A stretch of 64,000 nt of DNA from Lithodes maja (Eukaryota; Arthropoda; Malacostraca; Decapoda; Lithodidae), in contig JBAKBP010003076.1 in the NCBI GenBank assembly GCA_037953745.1, positions 27,297 through 91,296 on the forward strand. The letters run 5' to 3'. The notes beneath the pieces are model-generated. The model saw only the letters and a list, made by a program, of their open reading frames with translations. It ran no database searches and had not been told where the DNA came from. The position numbers and the translations under genes are program-made. This document shows, one piece after another, positions 20,460 to 33,116 of this stretch; position 1 is the stretch's first letter; each line of letters starts with the position of its first letter.

Positions 20460-22141
20460 TTAGGCAAAACAAATTAATAAGCCATATATTACTCCTGCTA
20501 TTATTAATTCCATTAAATACAAACATAAATTACAGAAAAATCTGCGAAATGGCTTATCACCTATGGTGAATATTTTAAGAATTATAGAAATACTTTGTCA
20601 CAAACCATTAAAAGGGCGAAAAATACCTTTTACAAACATAAATTAAATGCATTTTCTGGTAATGTGAGATAAACATGGAACCTTGTTAATTCAATACTGA
20701 ATCGAACGAAACCGAATCAAAATCCGCACAGTTTTATATTCAATGATACACCAACTACTAATCCAGAAATTATAGCAAATGGTTTTAATGATTACTTTAG
20801 CTCAGTAGGGGAACAATTGCGCCGTGATATTTCTACAGAACCTACTGATTTCGAGACATATCTTCCTAACCCTGTGAATGTTTCGTTTCACCTTGCCCCT
20901 GTATCTGAATCTGAACTAGTTTCGGTAATAACGAAATTTAAAAATACTGCTTGTGGAATTATGATGATGTATGTGAGTCGGTTGTTAAAGAATGTTCAAG
21001 TGTAATTATACCATTTCTTAAGCATATAATTAATAGGTCATTTAGAATCGGGTGTTTTCTAAATTATCTGCAGATAGCCAAAGTTATTCCGATTTAAAAA
21101 AAAGGAGATTAAAGTATTCCCCAGAATTACAAGCCAATATCTCTACTTTCCATATTTAGTAATATATTTGAAAAACTTGTGGGATCCAGGCTAATAAATT
21201 ATCTTGAATCACAATCTATATTAACGAAGTGTCAGTTCGGGTTTCGGCCTCGATCTTCTACGGAATGTGCCATTCATGAACTAACTAGGGAAATGTATAA
21301 AGTTTTAGACACAACACAATACCAGTTAACGGTTTTCTGTGATCTTTCCAAAGCATTTGACACCCTACCTCATGATATTTTACTTAAAAAGTTACATAAC
21401 TATGGAATACGTGGCCCTGCCCATAAATGGTTCACTAGTTATCTTAGTCAAAGGAAGCAATTTGTTTTTTATAATAACGTTAGTTCTAAATATAAATGTA
21501 TGAGGTATGGTGTTCCACAGGGGTCTGTGTTTGGCCCTGTTTTGTTTATATTATATTGTATATTGTATTTTGTATATTGTATTGTATATTGTATATTGTA
21601 TTATCAAGTACCAAACTGAAATCTCTTTTATATGCAGATGATACAAACATTTATTTACAAGGCAATAATCTAATGGAACTGGTACACCAAATGAACGAAG
21701 AAATAGCGAAGGTTTCAATCTGGATTGAATCAAATGGTCTTACACTTAATTTAAATAAAACTCATTATCTTGTGACTCATTTTACTAATTATCGATTAAC
21801 AAATATTGAGATTAAAATAAATAACCATGTAATTAATAAAGTTAATGATGTAAAATGCCTTGGTATTACGATAGATGGTAGAATGACATGGAAACCTCAT
21901 ATTAATGACATTACCGTAAAATTGTCGAAAATTACTGGCATTCTTTACAAAACTAGAGATTCCTTGAATATTGATAACTTAAAGCTACTTTACCTTTGTT
22001 TGGCTTACCCTCATATAATTTACTGTTCTGCTATCTGGGGAGGAGCAAACAAGACTTACCTGGACTCTTTATTCTTAACACAAAAGAAAATAGTTCGCAT
22101 AATGACTTACCAATCTTATAATGCGCATACAGGTCCAATAT
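20460..22141 (+). pseudogene. LINE family C, reverse transcriptase region
   Basis: A non-LTR RT with breaks. An upstream segment (ITPAIINSIKYKHKLQKNL) is followed by a stretch before RT, then 21179-21619 with LINYLESQSILTKCQFGFR, DLSKAFDTLPHDILLKKLHN (motif A) and YGVPQGSVFGPVLF (motif B). After a shift in a (TGTAT)n expansion near 21555-21600, 21610-22140 gives LLYADDTNIYL (motif C), the thumb and CLGITIDGRMTWKPHI. Stops near 21097 and 21110 also break it. The C-terminus continues beyond MITE insertions at 22672-22943 and 24345-24450. The clade is not assigned. Confidence 0.85.
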
Positions 22142-22145
22142 TTAA

Positions 22146-22667
22146 GCCTTGTTTAGCGGGGCCCGACTTAAGTCGGCCTAGAGAACCAAGGACTAAGTGG
22201 CGGGGCCCGACTTAAGTCCGTATGCAATTTTTGAGCAATAATGGCTCTGAGAGAGAGCGGAGCGATGGGAGGAGCGTAGGTCGGCTCATGACCGCTCGGC
22301 ACGGGTCCCGCGCGACTACTGACATCTACTCCACACACATCCACCCTCCCTCCCTCACTACACAGGGATTTATGTAAGGATAGTACCGTATTTTAGGGAT
22401 TTTGCACTCGTCTTGCACGATCATTACAAGAGAACGCGTGGTCGTAGAAGGATGGTTCTGGTGTCATTGGAAAGCTCAATTTATGCGTAGAAGGATGGTT
22501 CTGGTGTACATTGGAAAGCTTAATTTACGCCCTTTCAGGGATACATAATTGTATTACACTCTGGCTCTTGTTTATGCATGAAAAAGAGCACGGAAACAAG
22601 GTCGTTTAGGGTAAAACCAGCCGCTTGGCGGGTAGTAGAAGTTACTGACGGGCCCGCTCGTAAGGCG
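22146..22667. mobile_element. TTAA-flanked MITE
   Basis: TTAA duplications at 22142-22145 and 22668-22671. The ends are imperfect inverted repeats (GCCTTGTTTAGCGGGGCCCG and GCCTTACGAGCGGGCCCG). It is inserted in LINE C between GPIF and KNMVD codons. Same family as 19317-19801. It has an internal duplication of a 40-bp stretch (GTAGAAGGATGGTTCTGGTG occurs twice, near 22444 and 22486). Confidence 0.82.
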
Positions 22668-22671
22668 TTAA

Positions 22672-22943
22672 AGAACATGGTTGACTATCATTAGGTGATA
22701 TTTTGTTTGCTCAGGCAGTAAACTTTGTGAATTAATCTTTAAAAGGTCTTATGTGTTTGGAGGACGATTTTCATATCATGGTCCATAACTTTAATGCCAG
22801 AGGAGCCCAGGAGTTGCTACGACTCCCATATTGCAGAACATCACATGCACAACGTTGTCTTAGCTATAGGGGAGCTAAATTATGGAGCACCCTAAACAAA
22901 CCATTCAGACATTCAGTTTCTATATTTGTGTTCATAACATCTA
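22672..22943 (+). pseudogene. LINE family C, C-terminal fragment
   Basis: The C-terminal motif of the LINE (RTSHAQRCLSYRGAKLWSTL) is visible in 22751-22943, followed by the TTAA insertion site of the next MITE. The fragment ends in 24345-24450. Confidence 0.7.
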
Positions 22944-22947
22944 TTAA

Positions 22948-23367
22948 CCCACTGAGCCCCAGCTAGTTTAGAATAAATGTACCACCAGGGACCAGCAGGT
23001 TTTGAATTTTTTGTTTTTTCCAGAAACAATTGGGAATGGGTTAGGAATGAAGGAAAACCCACAAAAAAACGATCCCCTAGGTCGAGGTCCTACGGTGCGC
23101 CCGAAAGTCGGATTTACAAGAGGGGAAAATTGAAGGCAAAAACACCCCAAAACAGGTTTTTGCACGCTCACGCGCACGCGGTTGGACTTTGAGAGTTTTC
23201 AACCATTGGCATGGTTGCGTGGGATATTTACACAGTTCCCATACAAATCTGAGCCCTCTAGGTGCCATAGGACCGGAGTAATTAACAGGGGCGACACGTT
23301 GTCGTTGCTGGGGTTTAGCGTTACATACATTGCCGACGACAACGTGGCGTCGCTGGGGTTCAGTGGG
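22948..23367. mobile_element. TTAA MITE, left member of inverted pair
   Basis: A 420-bp element with terminal inverted repeats (CCCACTGAGCCCCAGC / GCTGGGGTTCAGTGGG) between TTAA at 22944-22947 and 23368-23371. Its whole length is repeated in inverse orientation at 23372-24340. The overlapping ORFs on both strands are symmetrical artefacts. Confidence 0.8.
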
Positions 23368-23371
23368 TTAA

Positions 23372-24100
23372 CCCACAGAACCCCAGCGACGCACTCTTTG
23401 CGTCCAAAATGTTTGTAACGCTAAACTCCAGCGACGCATACGTATGCGTCAATGTTATTTACTCCGGTCCTATGGCACCTAGAGGGCTCAGATTTGTATG
23501 GGAACTGTGTAAGTATCCCAAACAACAATGCCGATGGTTGAAAACTCTTAAAGTCTAACCGTGTGCGCGTGAGCGCGCAAAAACCTGTTTTTGGGTGTTT
23601 TTGCCTACACATTTCCCCTCTTGTAAATCACACTTTTGGGCGCACCGTAGGACCCCTTAATGACCTAGGGGATCGGTTTTTTGTGGGTTTTCCTTCATTC
23701 CTAACCCATTCCTGGTGTTTTCTGGATTTTTTTGTTTTCAAAACCTGCCGGTCCTGGGTGGTACAGTCTACCGCACTTATAGCGCGTACAAGCCAGATAC
23801 AAAATAATAACTGGCAACTGTCTAAAATCTCGGCTACAACCCCCGCTCCCCTCCACACGCATTATTCTAGGTAATCGCTGGTTCGAATATCGACCGAGAC
23901 TCCATTCCCCGCCCCCCCCCCCCCTCTCTCTCTCTCTGAGCTTAAACACACACATGCAATATAAATATATATCATGCAATATAAATATAATTATAATATA
24001 TATCTCTATATATATGCAGTAAATAAATGCAGTATATCATACGCTATTTGTTTTTACGGACGGACTAGCATAAATTAATTATTAGCATATAAACTTGTGC

Positions 24101-24143
<43 letters not shown>

Positions 24144-24340
24144 GAGGGTGACTTCTCGTTTCATATATTCGAAACAAAACAGTGAGATCTTTTGGTAGAC
24201 GTAGGGTGACAGGGAGGGTAGGGGGGGTTGGAGGATAATGTGAAAGGTTTCCAGCAACCATTTTCAACTGTCAATTTTTTGTACGCGCTATAATTGCGGT
24301 AGACTGTACATTTATTATAAACTAGCTGGGGCTCAGTGGG
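23372..24340. mobile_element. TTAA MITE, right member of inverted pair, with nested insertion
   Basis: An inverted copy of 22948-23367 sharing the central TTAA (23368-23371) and ending at TTAA 24341-24344. Removing the nested element 23764-24306 and one TA leaves 424 bp, about the length of its partner. Identity is high but not perfect. Confidence 0.8.
23764..24306. mobile_element. TA-flanked MITE (mariner-like ends)
   Basis: Flanked by TA (23762-23763 and 24307-24308). The ends are long inverted repeats (CAGTCTACCGCACTTATAGC and its near complement ending GCGGTAGACTG). CAGT ends plus a TA duplication are typical of Tc1/mariner-type MITEs. It contains C-run/(CT)n, TATA-rich and (GA)n tracts (24102-24140) and no ORF of note. 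The inverted copy at 22948-23367 preserves the empty site. Confidence 0.8.
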
Positions 24341-24344
24341 TTAA

Positions 24345-25046
24345 GAAACACCTTTTAGATCAATACTAAATAGCGATGATTTTATGTAAACCAGTCTATT
24401 TCATTTCTCATTTAATAGTGTTCATGTAATTACTGTCATACCTATTCTTAAAGACTACTGAAAATAATGAACTAATTTGATTCTTGCTGATTCCATGATA
24501 AAGCAGGTAATACACTGTAATGTTATGTGTATATTATATTTTTAATAACCGTGTAACCTAGCCTTAAATATTTACTTACGTCTATAAGGCTAGCTAAATA
24601 GAGTGTTTGCTTAGCTAGCTAAATATGCCAATCATTCAAATATATGTATTATTATGTATTATTGTATATTATATATGTAGGCTACACAATTGGCAATACA
24701 ACATCAGTCAATCAATCAATCTCTCTCTCTCTCTCTCTTTCACTTATGTTGATCGAGCCTCACCTAATTAGAGAATTTTGCCTTGAAACATATTTTCAAA
24801 TATTTCATATTTTTTTAAACATGATTTTTAAAATGTTCTGGTCATGTTCTTTCCTGTTTTCATCAATACAGATAAATTTGTTTGGTTCCAGTTTATTTTC
24901 ATATTTGTACAAGTATATTTTAGCTTTATTATATACATTTAATTAGTTATCATTATTTGGTTTTATATACTAATCATTCCATGTAATTATATCCTAAAGA
25001 GTTCCATACTAATTTTGAGGCAACACACGCACACACACACACACAC

Positions 25047-25123
<77 letters not shown>

Positions 25124-26297
25124 AAGTTGACACTACCATATTATACAGGTACCGTACTGCATGTTAACCAGGTGATTATAGTTTAGCTGACCAAGATAAC
25201 ACTTCACAAATGTTTACTTACTCCAGGTTCCTATGTTATCGGGACTGTGGCGAAAAAGAGTATTGAAAGAGGAATGAAGAAATAAATTAAATAAGCTAGT
25301 GGAGTATACTGTATATACAAAATGCACTCATACATAATATGGGTCCCAGTGATTATAACCAAGGCGTATCTGGCCTGCGAAAGTAAAGAAGGTCAAGGAT
25401 GTAGCGAATAGATGGTGATCACTATAATTTGGTATGGACAGCAGCTTGTAGTATTGATAAAGTGTGAGTCGCGGTTGTTTACAATAACAGACAATTATAC
25501 TGTTAAATGTGCACTTGATATTGCACAATTATCACTTATTATTTCCTAAGGTACATTCATTCATTCACATATACATTGATCAGTACCAATACATTATAGT
25601 GGTTAATGTAATGTATGAATATAATAAATATATAAACTATATATTTAGGAATAAAAATACTATAAATGCAGAGTAATTGTAAACCAAAGAACACCTAAGG
25701 TATTTAACCTGGAAGTAAAGAATACTGTCAGTTAGGTTAACAGAGGCATGTGTTGTGAAGACACATCGTCTCTCCTAAACACGGAATCAAATTTGGGAAC
25801 TCTCAGTTGTGAGTCGACCACTAACCAGAGGTAGTGGAGTATTATCGGTATGGATACGAAGTGCCCTCTATTGGATGGTTATACGTTAATTAACTTTTCG
25901 ACAAGTAACCTCACGCTTTTAACCTATATCCTCTTCATAATTGTCCATCTTTCTAAGCCATGCACAACCATATAGAAAGGGAACAAACATATCACGGATT
26001 CCTCTCAGAAAAACAACACAAAAACACAATAATAATAAAAACTATAATTTTCTCCGGAGCATCAGCCACACGTTCCTACCCTTGGCCCGGAGAACTTTTG
26101 GACCTGCTTCAAACACGTTTCCTCAATCCAATACATCACTATCGCGTTCCAGACAACTATTTGTATCAGTTCCGGGTTTTAGTCTGTTCAGTGTTCAGAG
26201 GAAATGTGTGTGTTTCATCAACGTGTTCTTGATATATAGGTGTTTCATTATTTATTATCCTTACAATAAAGTGTACCATTTGGATATATTGTTCTAT
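24345..26297. other. LINE C 3' end, then no gene; microsatellites
   Basis: About 100 bases of LINE C tail continue after the MITE. The rest is A/T-rich without recognisable coding: (CT)n near 24720-24738, (CA)n at 25027-25048 directly followed by (TA)n at 25050-25118. ORFs such as 25941-26342 look random. Confidence 0.6.
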
Positions 26298-26896
26298 TAT
26301 TCTATGTTCTTTCCACTCACTAAAACATTACGCTTTCCATAATGCAGTTGGGTCTGAGTACATGATTATATTGATATCCAAAATTTGAAAATGGATATTA
26401 ATCGTGATAGTGTAGTCAACCCTTAACTGTGTTAGTGGTGTAATGGTTTAGGTGCTTATGTTCTGGGTGTGGTGTCCCGAGTTCGAAGCCCGGGGGGGCC
26501 ATATGCTTTCCTTAGTTTATTCAAGTAAATTGGGGCTTGTATTTGATATTAATGTTAAAGAATGGGGTGTTACTTATTTATATAGGTTCAGGAACTAGTA
26601 CAGCGAGGCCAGTCCTTAGTGATCTTGGCCCCATTCTATGGTCTTTCCTCTCACTAAAACATTACGCTTTCCATAATGCAGGTGGGTCTGATTAGATTGA
26701 TATCCAAAATTCGAAAATGGATATTAATCGTGATCGTGTACTCAACCTTTAAGTGTGTTGGTGGTGTAATGGTTATGTTCTGGGTGTGGTGTCCCGAGTT
26801 CGAATTCCAGGAGGGCCATATGCTTTCATTAGTTTATTCAAGTACATTGGGGTTTAATTTGATATTAATTTTAAAGAACGGGGTGTTACATTAATG
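26298..26896 (+). repeat. Tandem pair of tRNA-like (SINE-type) units
   Basis: Two direct copies offset by 334 bp (26298-26631, 26632-26896, the second cut by a SINE at 26901). Each holds a tRNA-like pol III segment: TGGTGTAATGGTT as A-box-like and GAGTTCGAAGCCC / GAGTTCGAATTCC as B-box-like, 40-50 bases apart. They are followed by a shared non-tRNA body. Probably a tRNA-derived SINE or a duplicated relic; no cloverleaf was confirmed. Confidence 0.55.
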
Positions 26897-26900
26897 TATA

Positions 26901-27286
26901 TGGGTGGATGGGACTCGTTAGCCTTGGTCGGCAACTCATCTAGGGGAGACAACCTTATACAAATCAGGGTGGATGGGACTCGTCAGCCTTGGTTGGCAAC
27001 CTGTCTAGGGGAGTAAACCTGATACAAATCCGTACTGCTTACCTAAGGGTAAGGCAGGTTAGTGGATGGATTAGCCGAACACCACTGTAGAAAAATAGTG
27101 CTAACAAGATACACAGAGGGCCACGGAGTCGGACGGATCCTAAATTGAGTGGTCAATCCTGTAAGTCCTCCACTAAACTGGCTCGGGTTGTCCCTCTCAT
27201 AGGGAATAGGTCCACTTGGGGGAATTCTGTGTATGGCCACCCTCGTAAGGGGAGTAAGGCGTCCAGCAATAGATAGATATATAGAT
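26901..27286 (+). mobile_element. SINE-like retroposon, copy 2
   Basis: Nearly identical to 9049-9430 over its full length, with the same 65-bp internal duplication at the 5' end and an (ATAG)-type tail. I saw no clear target-site duplication. It is followed by an (ATT)n-rich tract (27296-27335) and (CCA)n (27388-27405). Confidence 0.75.
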
Positions 27287-27499
27287 TAAGATTATCATTA
27301 TTATTATTATTTTTATTATTATTATTATCATTACTGTTATTAATATTATTTATAATACTATTAGTATTGTTAGTAGTAGTAGCAGTACCACCACCACCAC
27401 CACCACCTTAACAAATTCCACCACCATGTTGTCCACTTACTATTTCACTTCCTCCTCAAACTTTTTGGCTCTTGCTCAAAATACTTCGCTTCATATTTT

Positions 27500-28166
27500 G
27501 TCTGTCCATGTTCATTTTCTGCGCCAAAGACTTCCTTGTATGTTCTCCCATTTCATCTCTACGTATGTATTTATGTCGTTATTGTTAATTAGAAAGCTCC
27601 AGTCAGTAAGAAAGTTTTCTTTCTTGAAATTAGGGACTTTCTCGATGCTGCTATTTGGTTCGTTACTTGTAAACCTTGAACTGAATTTTATCGTACGATG
27701 GTCGGTGTTAATGAATTCATCACCGACATTCAAATTCTCTGTCAAGTCTTCTTTTGTTAAAAGTACAAGGTCAAGGACGTTATTTGCATGGGTCGAAGAT
27801 CTAACAAATTGATAGAGCGAACTCTCTTGCAAGTTTGCATACAGGTTTGCCCAGAGTGTGAAGTCACAGGTAAATTGAACTCGCCAAAAACTATGGTATC
27901 TTGCGAGTTACTTACGTCGGCATTTTGCTCGTCAATTTCTTGGTCAGGTTGCACTGATTGAGCTGGAGGTCTGTACCTTTTTTATTTTTTATTAGCAAAA
28001 AGGATGTGTCAACATTCACAATTTGAGGTTTTGACAAGAGGGTCGGGCTAAGACTTCTGAAATGACCGGGCTCAAGCGTGTACCAGAGGGAACGATACAC
28101 AGAATAGCCAGTCTGCAACTCCAAGATCCCATAAGAAAATAGCAGAGACACCCCAATTCTCACCAA
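27500..28166 (-). pseudogene. LINE endonuclease fragment
   Basis: The minus strand gives pieces of an apurinic-type endonuclease: TIVFGEFNLP (usual GDFNLP, Asp replaced by Glu), QFVRSSTHANNVLDLVLL and a TDHRTIKF end (SDH motif region), in two frames. It is like the CR1-type endonuclease at 36177-37895. No RT follows, so it is an isolated remnant. Confidence 0.65.
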
Positions 28167-28406
28167 GCGGCTCGCTTGGTGTAGTGACTAGCGTCTCGGA
28201 CTTCCACCCAGAAGGCCCGGGTTCGCGCCCACGCTCGGCGCATTAAAGATTTTTCACAAGCACTGAGTCGTTACCATCCCTCATGAGCAAAGGGATGGGG
28301 TAGTAGTACAGGACCCCAATGGAAATACGCCTAATCGGCCTTATTGAGCTATCCTTAGCTAGCTTAGCATGCACTAGCTTTAAGAACTATTATTATTATT
28401 ATTATT
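28166..28406 (+). mobile_element. tRNA-derived SINE
   Basis: Starts with a tRNA-like head (TCGCTTGGTGTAGTGACTAG as A box region, GGGTTCGCGCCC as B box), continues with an unrelated body and ends in an (ATT)n tail at 28389-28406. A head-body-tail layout with a simple tail suits a SINE. No target-site duplication was resolved. Confidence 0.55.
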
Positions 28407-30800
28407 CCTCCCATGCTCTAGCCCTGGACAAATACCCAAGCTACCCCTGTTTTCACCGTTTTCTACGAGACAAAGGTATGGGAGGTCACCCAAACTCATT
28501 AGCTACCTGCTCGGGTCACGCCCCCTCGCAGCCCAATACCTGCATGGGCTACATAATTATACTCAACTCCTGGATATGGAGGACACGAATGAAAAGTGGT
28601 TATGCAAATTAAACATCAACGGCCTGAGCATTATGGATATAAATGGAATTCGAATCTACCCTGTAAGACTCTGCTTGGGAATGTACAAGTAGAATTCCAT
28701 ATTGATTCCTCATCACATAATTATGACACCTGAAGGATCGCAAGAGAAATAAAGGTTATAAGTAAGTTAATTCGATTATAGCAACATATGGCCTCACCCC
28801 TGCTAAATGTAATATTAAGATGTTACCTTGGAGATAGGCCCATGTATTTCTATCTTATTTCCAACGCTAGGATTAATATGTACCTCGTAACAGCCAACTT
28901 AACCTTTTTCTTCACAGCCCTATAACCTCGAAAACCTTGACTCAAGAGTCACAAACAATTTATCATAGTACTTCAGAAAATCCTCAGTAATGTATGCAAA
29001 TCACACCTCCCTAAAGTCGTACACCCTCGGGCCCGGACTTCCATGGCAAAGTGTTTAGATTTTCCCCAGCCTCCCCTCCTGCCCCTCGAGAGTACCTCCT
29101 GAAGTATCACCTGCTGTGTTACTGAGGTGCTGCCCGCCTGTTGCCTGACGCCCTGGACCTAGGACCCCTGCTCGAGTGACGTGAACAGCCCTGAAGAGCT
29201 GTCCTCTACCCTCACTCCCGGCCGGCCAGACCTGTACTCTCGACCCCCTGCCCTCCAACTACCTAAGTGTTTCTATGTTTCTTTTGTTGGCTATTGTTAT
29301 TTAGGTATTGATTACGTAAATGTGTGAACGGTGCTGTGTATTTATGTAATTGTGATCTGTGCCCAAGATTCCGTATGTCCGTGATAAAGTCATCCTTCTG
29401 AACTTGTATTACCCAGTGTTAATTTTGCCATTCATCCTTGATCTATGTTAAAACCTGTTTGCCTTTTACGCCCGATTTGCCAACGAGTTCATAGAGTAAT
29501 TCCTTTATTGATTCATATTCTATCTTACTCGTCATTCGTTCTTATCACTCTTTTACCAAAGACCTACGCCCGAGTTGCCAACGAGTTCATAGAGTAATTC
29601 CTTTATCAATTCCCAGACTTTATCTTACTCATCATTTGTGAAGTTATTTTATGAACGTTAATTTATGTTCTGATGATTATTGGTGTTAGTGATATTCGAG
29701 TTTAATGTTTAGGAATTCTTCCTCATAAAATTCATATTGCAAGTTTATACATCCACTCACCATACACTAATTGTGCCTGTGTATTTCTATTCCCGTCGTT
29801 CTGCTAACTCGTTCAGACACGACCACTGATACTGATTTATAAGTATTAATGAGCTGGACTTCGTTGCCAGCGCCCTAGTTATTAAACTACGATTTATTTC
29901 GTTAAATCTGTTAACCAGTTCAGATTCTTCGATTGATACCGAATTCAGATATTAATTTGCTTATTGTGTCATTCACGCCCCAGTTATTATTAGTTACATT
30001 TGGTATTCATTATCCTCATACGTATATATCATATATCGTATTATTATGTTTTGAACAGATTCACTTATACTGTGTAAAGTAGGGTTAATTATCTCCCCTT
30101 TTGATTGTGTCGTTCAAACGTTCTCGCTTTACTCGATAAGATAATTATATAAATATATATTAATACGAATTCCTAAGCTTGCCTCGTTATCTTAGCATAC
30201 GATCACTTGATATAAATACGTGATAACATATAAATTTATCCTCCCCGAGATTTATTATATCTCATTTATTCCAAATAATATTCTCTACCCGCTCTCATTA
30301 ATATTAGTATTATTGAACTCGCACTAAGAATAGAGTTGCATTAAGTATAAACTTATATCTCACTAACGCAGTCCAGCAAGTGACCTGCCAGGTGGCCCCT
30401 ACCTGAGGTCAACCATACGCGGTCAACAATTAAGTCTCACCTCGAGCGTACCGTGTGACTCACCTGCTGTACAGGGAGTCAATATTTGTAAACATCAATT
30501 CGCTCCATCTTAGTTGCTGGATATTATCCTGCACCTGAATTAACTTTTCATTAATTACGGAAGATACTAGACCCTCATTTATTATTGCATTGAGGGCTAA
30601 TAATTATTTGTGTGTATTAATAGCTTTGGGTATACTTTCCGGTTTTGAGCCAATATTCACTAGACCCTCACCATTGGGTTGTTCTAATTTTCATGAGTAT
30701 TACTTTAGGAGACTAAGATTATTACTTGCATAATCCAGGAAATATTATTTTATGATCCATGCCATTTTACCCATTGTGACTTATGAATAAAAAAAATCTA
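28407..30800. other. No gene recognised; one direct repeat pair
   Basis: No recognisable coding sequence. A direct repeat of about 75 bp lies at 29467-29541 and 29565-29639 (98-bp spacing, starting ACGCCCGA). A GC-richer patch occurs at 29020-29260; the rest is A/T-rich. It may be an old LTR or UTR, but no ends could be set. Confidence 0.5.
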
Positions 30801-31039
30801 TGTACAGTCCCGGACAGATGAAACAGCAACACCTCGTCCACCCGCTATGTGGTGAGGGGCTCTGTACGTCCATGTTTGTGTTGTCATTGAGTAGGGTATT
30901 GGCCTCTTGAATACTTTTGTATGTTGCATAAAGAACCTACTAGGGATGTTCCTGTCAAGAGTATAGAAGTCCATCAAACCATAATTGGATTGTTTTACGG
31001 ACTGTACCAAGGGAATTAAACAATTATAACCCATCATAA

Positions 31040-31560
31040 CAACTTCCTTTAATAAAAAGTTAAACGCCACCTCCAATTTGAATAATTTGGCGTTTTTCAA
31101 ACATTACATAACCGGGAAGTGAATACTCTGCTAAGAAGTTTCTGTCTTCTGTATTGAGCGAATATTCTGTTATGCCAATAACATAGTGATTTTCTGTAAA
31201 CACTAGTTCCTCTAAATATATTGCGTATGCTACAAGCGTTTGCATAGACAACTTTTAAAGATGTGGTTTTAGAATTCACGGAACGCTCTATATTCGAATT
31301 ATTGGTTCTGATCGGATCTACATTTACGTACCTGTCTGTCCTCGATCCTCGTCCCTGGCGGTCCTCGGTTGGCTCTGCTTCTCTTCTGAAAATCCTTTAC
31401 TGCGTCGTGAAGCAGGCGGCCAAATCTTGATGCTCCCACCTTGTTCAGATGTACTCCATCCACTAAAAACAGGTATTCTTCATGGTAGAAGGCATCCCAG
31501 GTGTTGATGAATCTAACGTTTTCCTCCCTGCAGAGATTAGTCAGTCGACGATTCACGCTG
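31040..31560 (-). pseudogene. CR1-type LINE fragment: ORF1 esterase end and endonuclease start
   Basis: 31299-31556 encodes the C-terminal block of an SGNH/GDSL-type ORF1 esterase (FINTWDAFY, DGVHLNKVGASRFG with the conserved D-x-x-H). 31060-31279 in other frames gives the start of an endonuclease (VVYANACSIRN, then TEYSLN and PGYVMFEK). The order ORF1 then ORF2 matches the larger CR1 element at 32897-38377. It is degenerate, with several shifts. Confidence 0.7.
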
Positions 31561-32896
31561 GTGGGTCAGACCCCACTCTGCCTCTCTACCCATTGTGTCT
31601 TTTGTTTTTAATCTGCTAATTTTCGATTTTGTTTGTGTGTTTGTGTTTGTCTTTATCGGACCAGTACTGAAACAATTTTGTATCCAACAACCACATAACC
31701 TCGCTCCCATCAGTTTTATCCACGCCAATTAATCACAGGTTATTGCTCTCTTTCTCTCTATCCGTACCTGTGTTGGCGGTCTGGAAAAAAATGCACACAT
31801 CATGTTCTCAGATTCTCGGGGTCTAGTGGGGCCGGAGCAGGAGTCTATTTTGAGAAACCCGCCTTTTGGCCAACCGTACTCTGTTGTATAGTATTGTTGA
31901 CCCATTTGTAATCTTCGAACTGTTTAACCATTTCAAGATCATGACGGATTGTGTCTTTATTCTGGCATTCTTTGGACGATTATATACCATTTAGGAAGCA
32001 TCTGTGACCTTTATATATCCTTCCTAATCTCAATAAAATCGTGAAATATTACCCATGACACAAGCAAAATGCCATTGTATATTCTATAGCTGACGTGGGT
32101 ATCGAAAATGGAATTACAGTATATGTAAATCATTAGAAAAATTAAATTCAGTCTGGGATGGCTTTGAATATTGAATGAAAGTCACTATTTACATCTTATG
32201 AATATAGTTAATGCAACACAAATATTAACTCCTTCTGTACCGACAACATCTATTTTATTTCATTCTAGCTATATGTAGACGATATTGTGCTGTTTAAGAA
32301 GGATTAATAATAGTAAAAAGGGTTAAGTAAGATAGTTTGAAGCTTTTAATTGCTGGAGGCCCTTTTAATGCAAAATAAAATCGTCTAACAGTAGCCTGGA
32401 TAAAGTTAAAAGTAAGGCACTGGTACGGAATGGGTTAATATTGTACCTAGAATTTAGAGCAGCCCCAAATTGTAATATATGTTAATTATTTGTTAATATA
32501 TCTGTATTCTTGGTTATAAAATGCGTCACAATCATTGCCACTGAGTCCACCTGTATCTAGGACACATCTTCTGTCCCTGGATGGCTCTTCAAACTGTTTC
32601 AGTTAGCCTTTAGGTGTATCTACTTTTTGCCAGTTCGAAAGTAATTTTTCGAAACCTATTTCGACATTGTATAGAACTGATAAATGTGTCTCATTAACTC
32701 TCTAGGTGATTCAAATTAGTAGATTTAAAATGAGAATTGCAGGTACTCTACAAGTTTCTCAAATCTATAGTATACATTGTCTAAGTTGGTTGCGAAAACC
32801 TAATTTCGGACTGGCTAAACGTATGCTATGGTAAACAAAATATTGATGAAGTTCGATTGTGCTCGGAAATCCTTATAATATTTTAAGGCAGCAGTT
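31561..32896. other. No gene recognised except one MITE
   Basis: A/T-rich sequence with no coding region of known family. It contains the TTAA element at 32229-32434. Confidence 0.55.
32229..32434. mobile_element. Short TTAA MITE
   Basis: A 206-bp element between TTAA at 32225-32228 and 32435-32438 with inverted ends (CTCCTTCTGTACCG / CGGAATGGG with TACCAGTGCC-like complement). Related to 55807-56008 (same CTTnTGTACCGG start) and to the fragment at 61017-61083. Confidence 0.6.
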
Positions 32897-33116
32897 GAAC
32901 ATAAGAACATAAGAACATAAGAAAATGGGAGTCTGCAGAAAGCCGATTGGCCTAAGCAAGGCAGATCCCTGACCCACACAACCCCAATTACAAAGCCCAA
33001 TTATAGGTTCAACACTCTAATACCCTGAGGATCATCTTACCAAAACGGTTAGAGATTAACGCAGGATTACGGGGGTCTGCAGAGCGCTGATTGGCCCAAC
33101 CCTTGCTGATCCCCCT

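Noticed and set aside
22977..23874. Symmetrical ORFs on both strands
   Set aside because: They fall in the inverted MITE pair and mirror each other; non-coding.
25941..26342. Two overlapping ORFs of 90-133 codons
   Set aside because: No motif, A/T-rich, no homologous copy within the window; consistent with chance.
30803..31006. Possible TA-flanked MITE with CAGTCC ends
   Set aside because: Only about 7 terminal bases pair (TACAGTCC on each side); too short to support an element.
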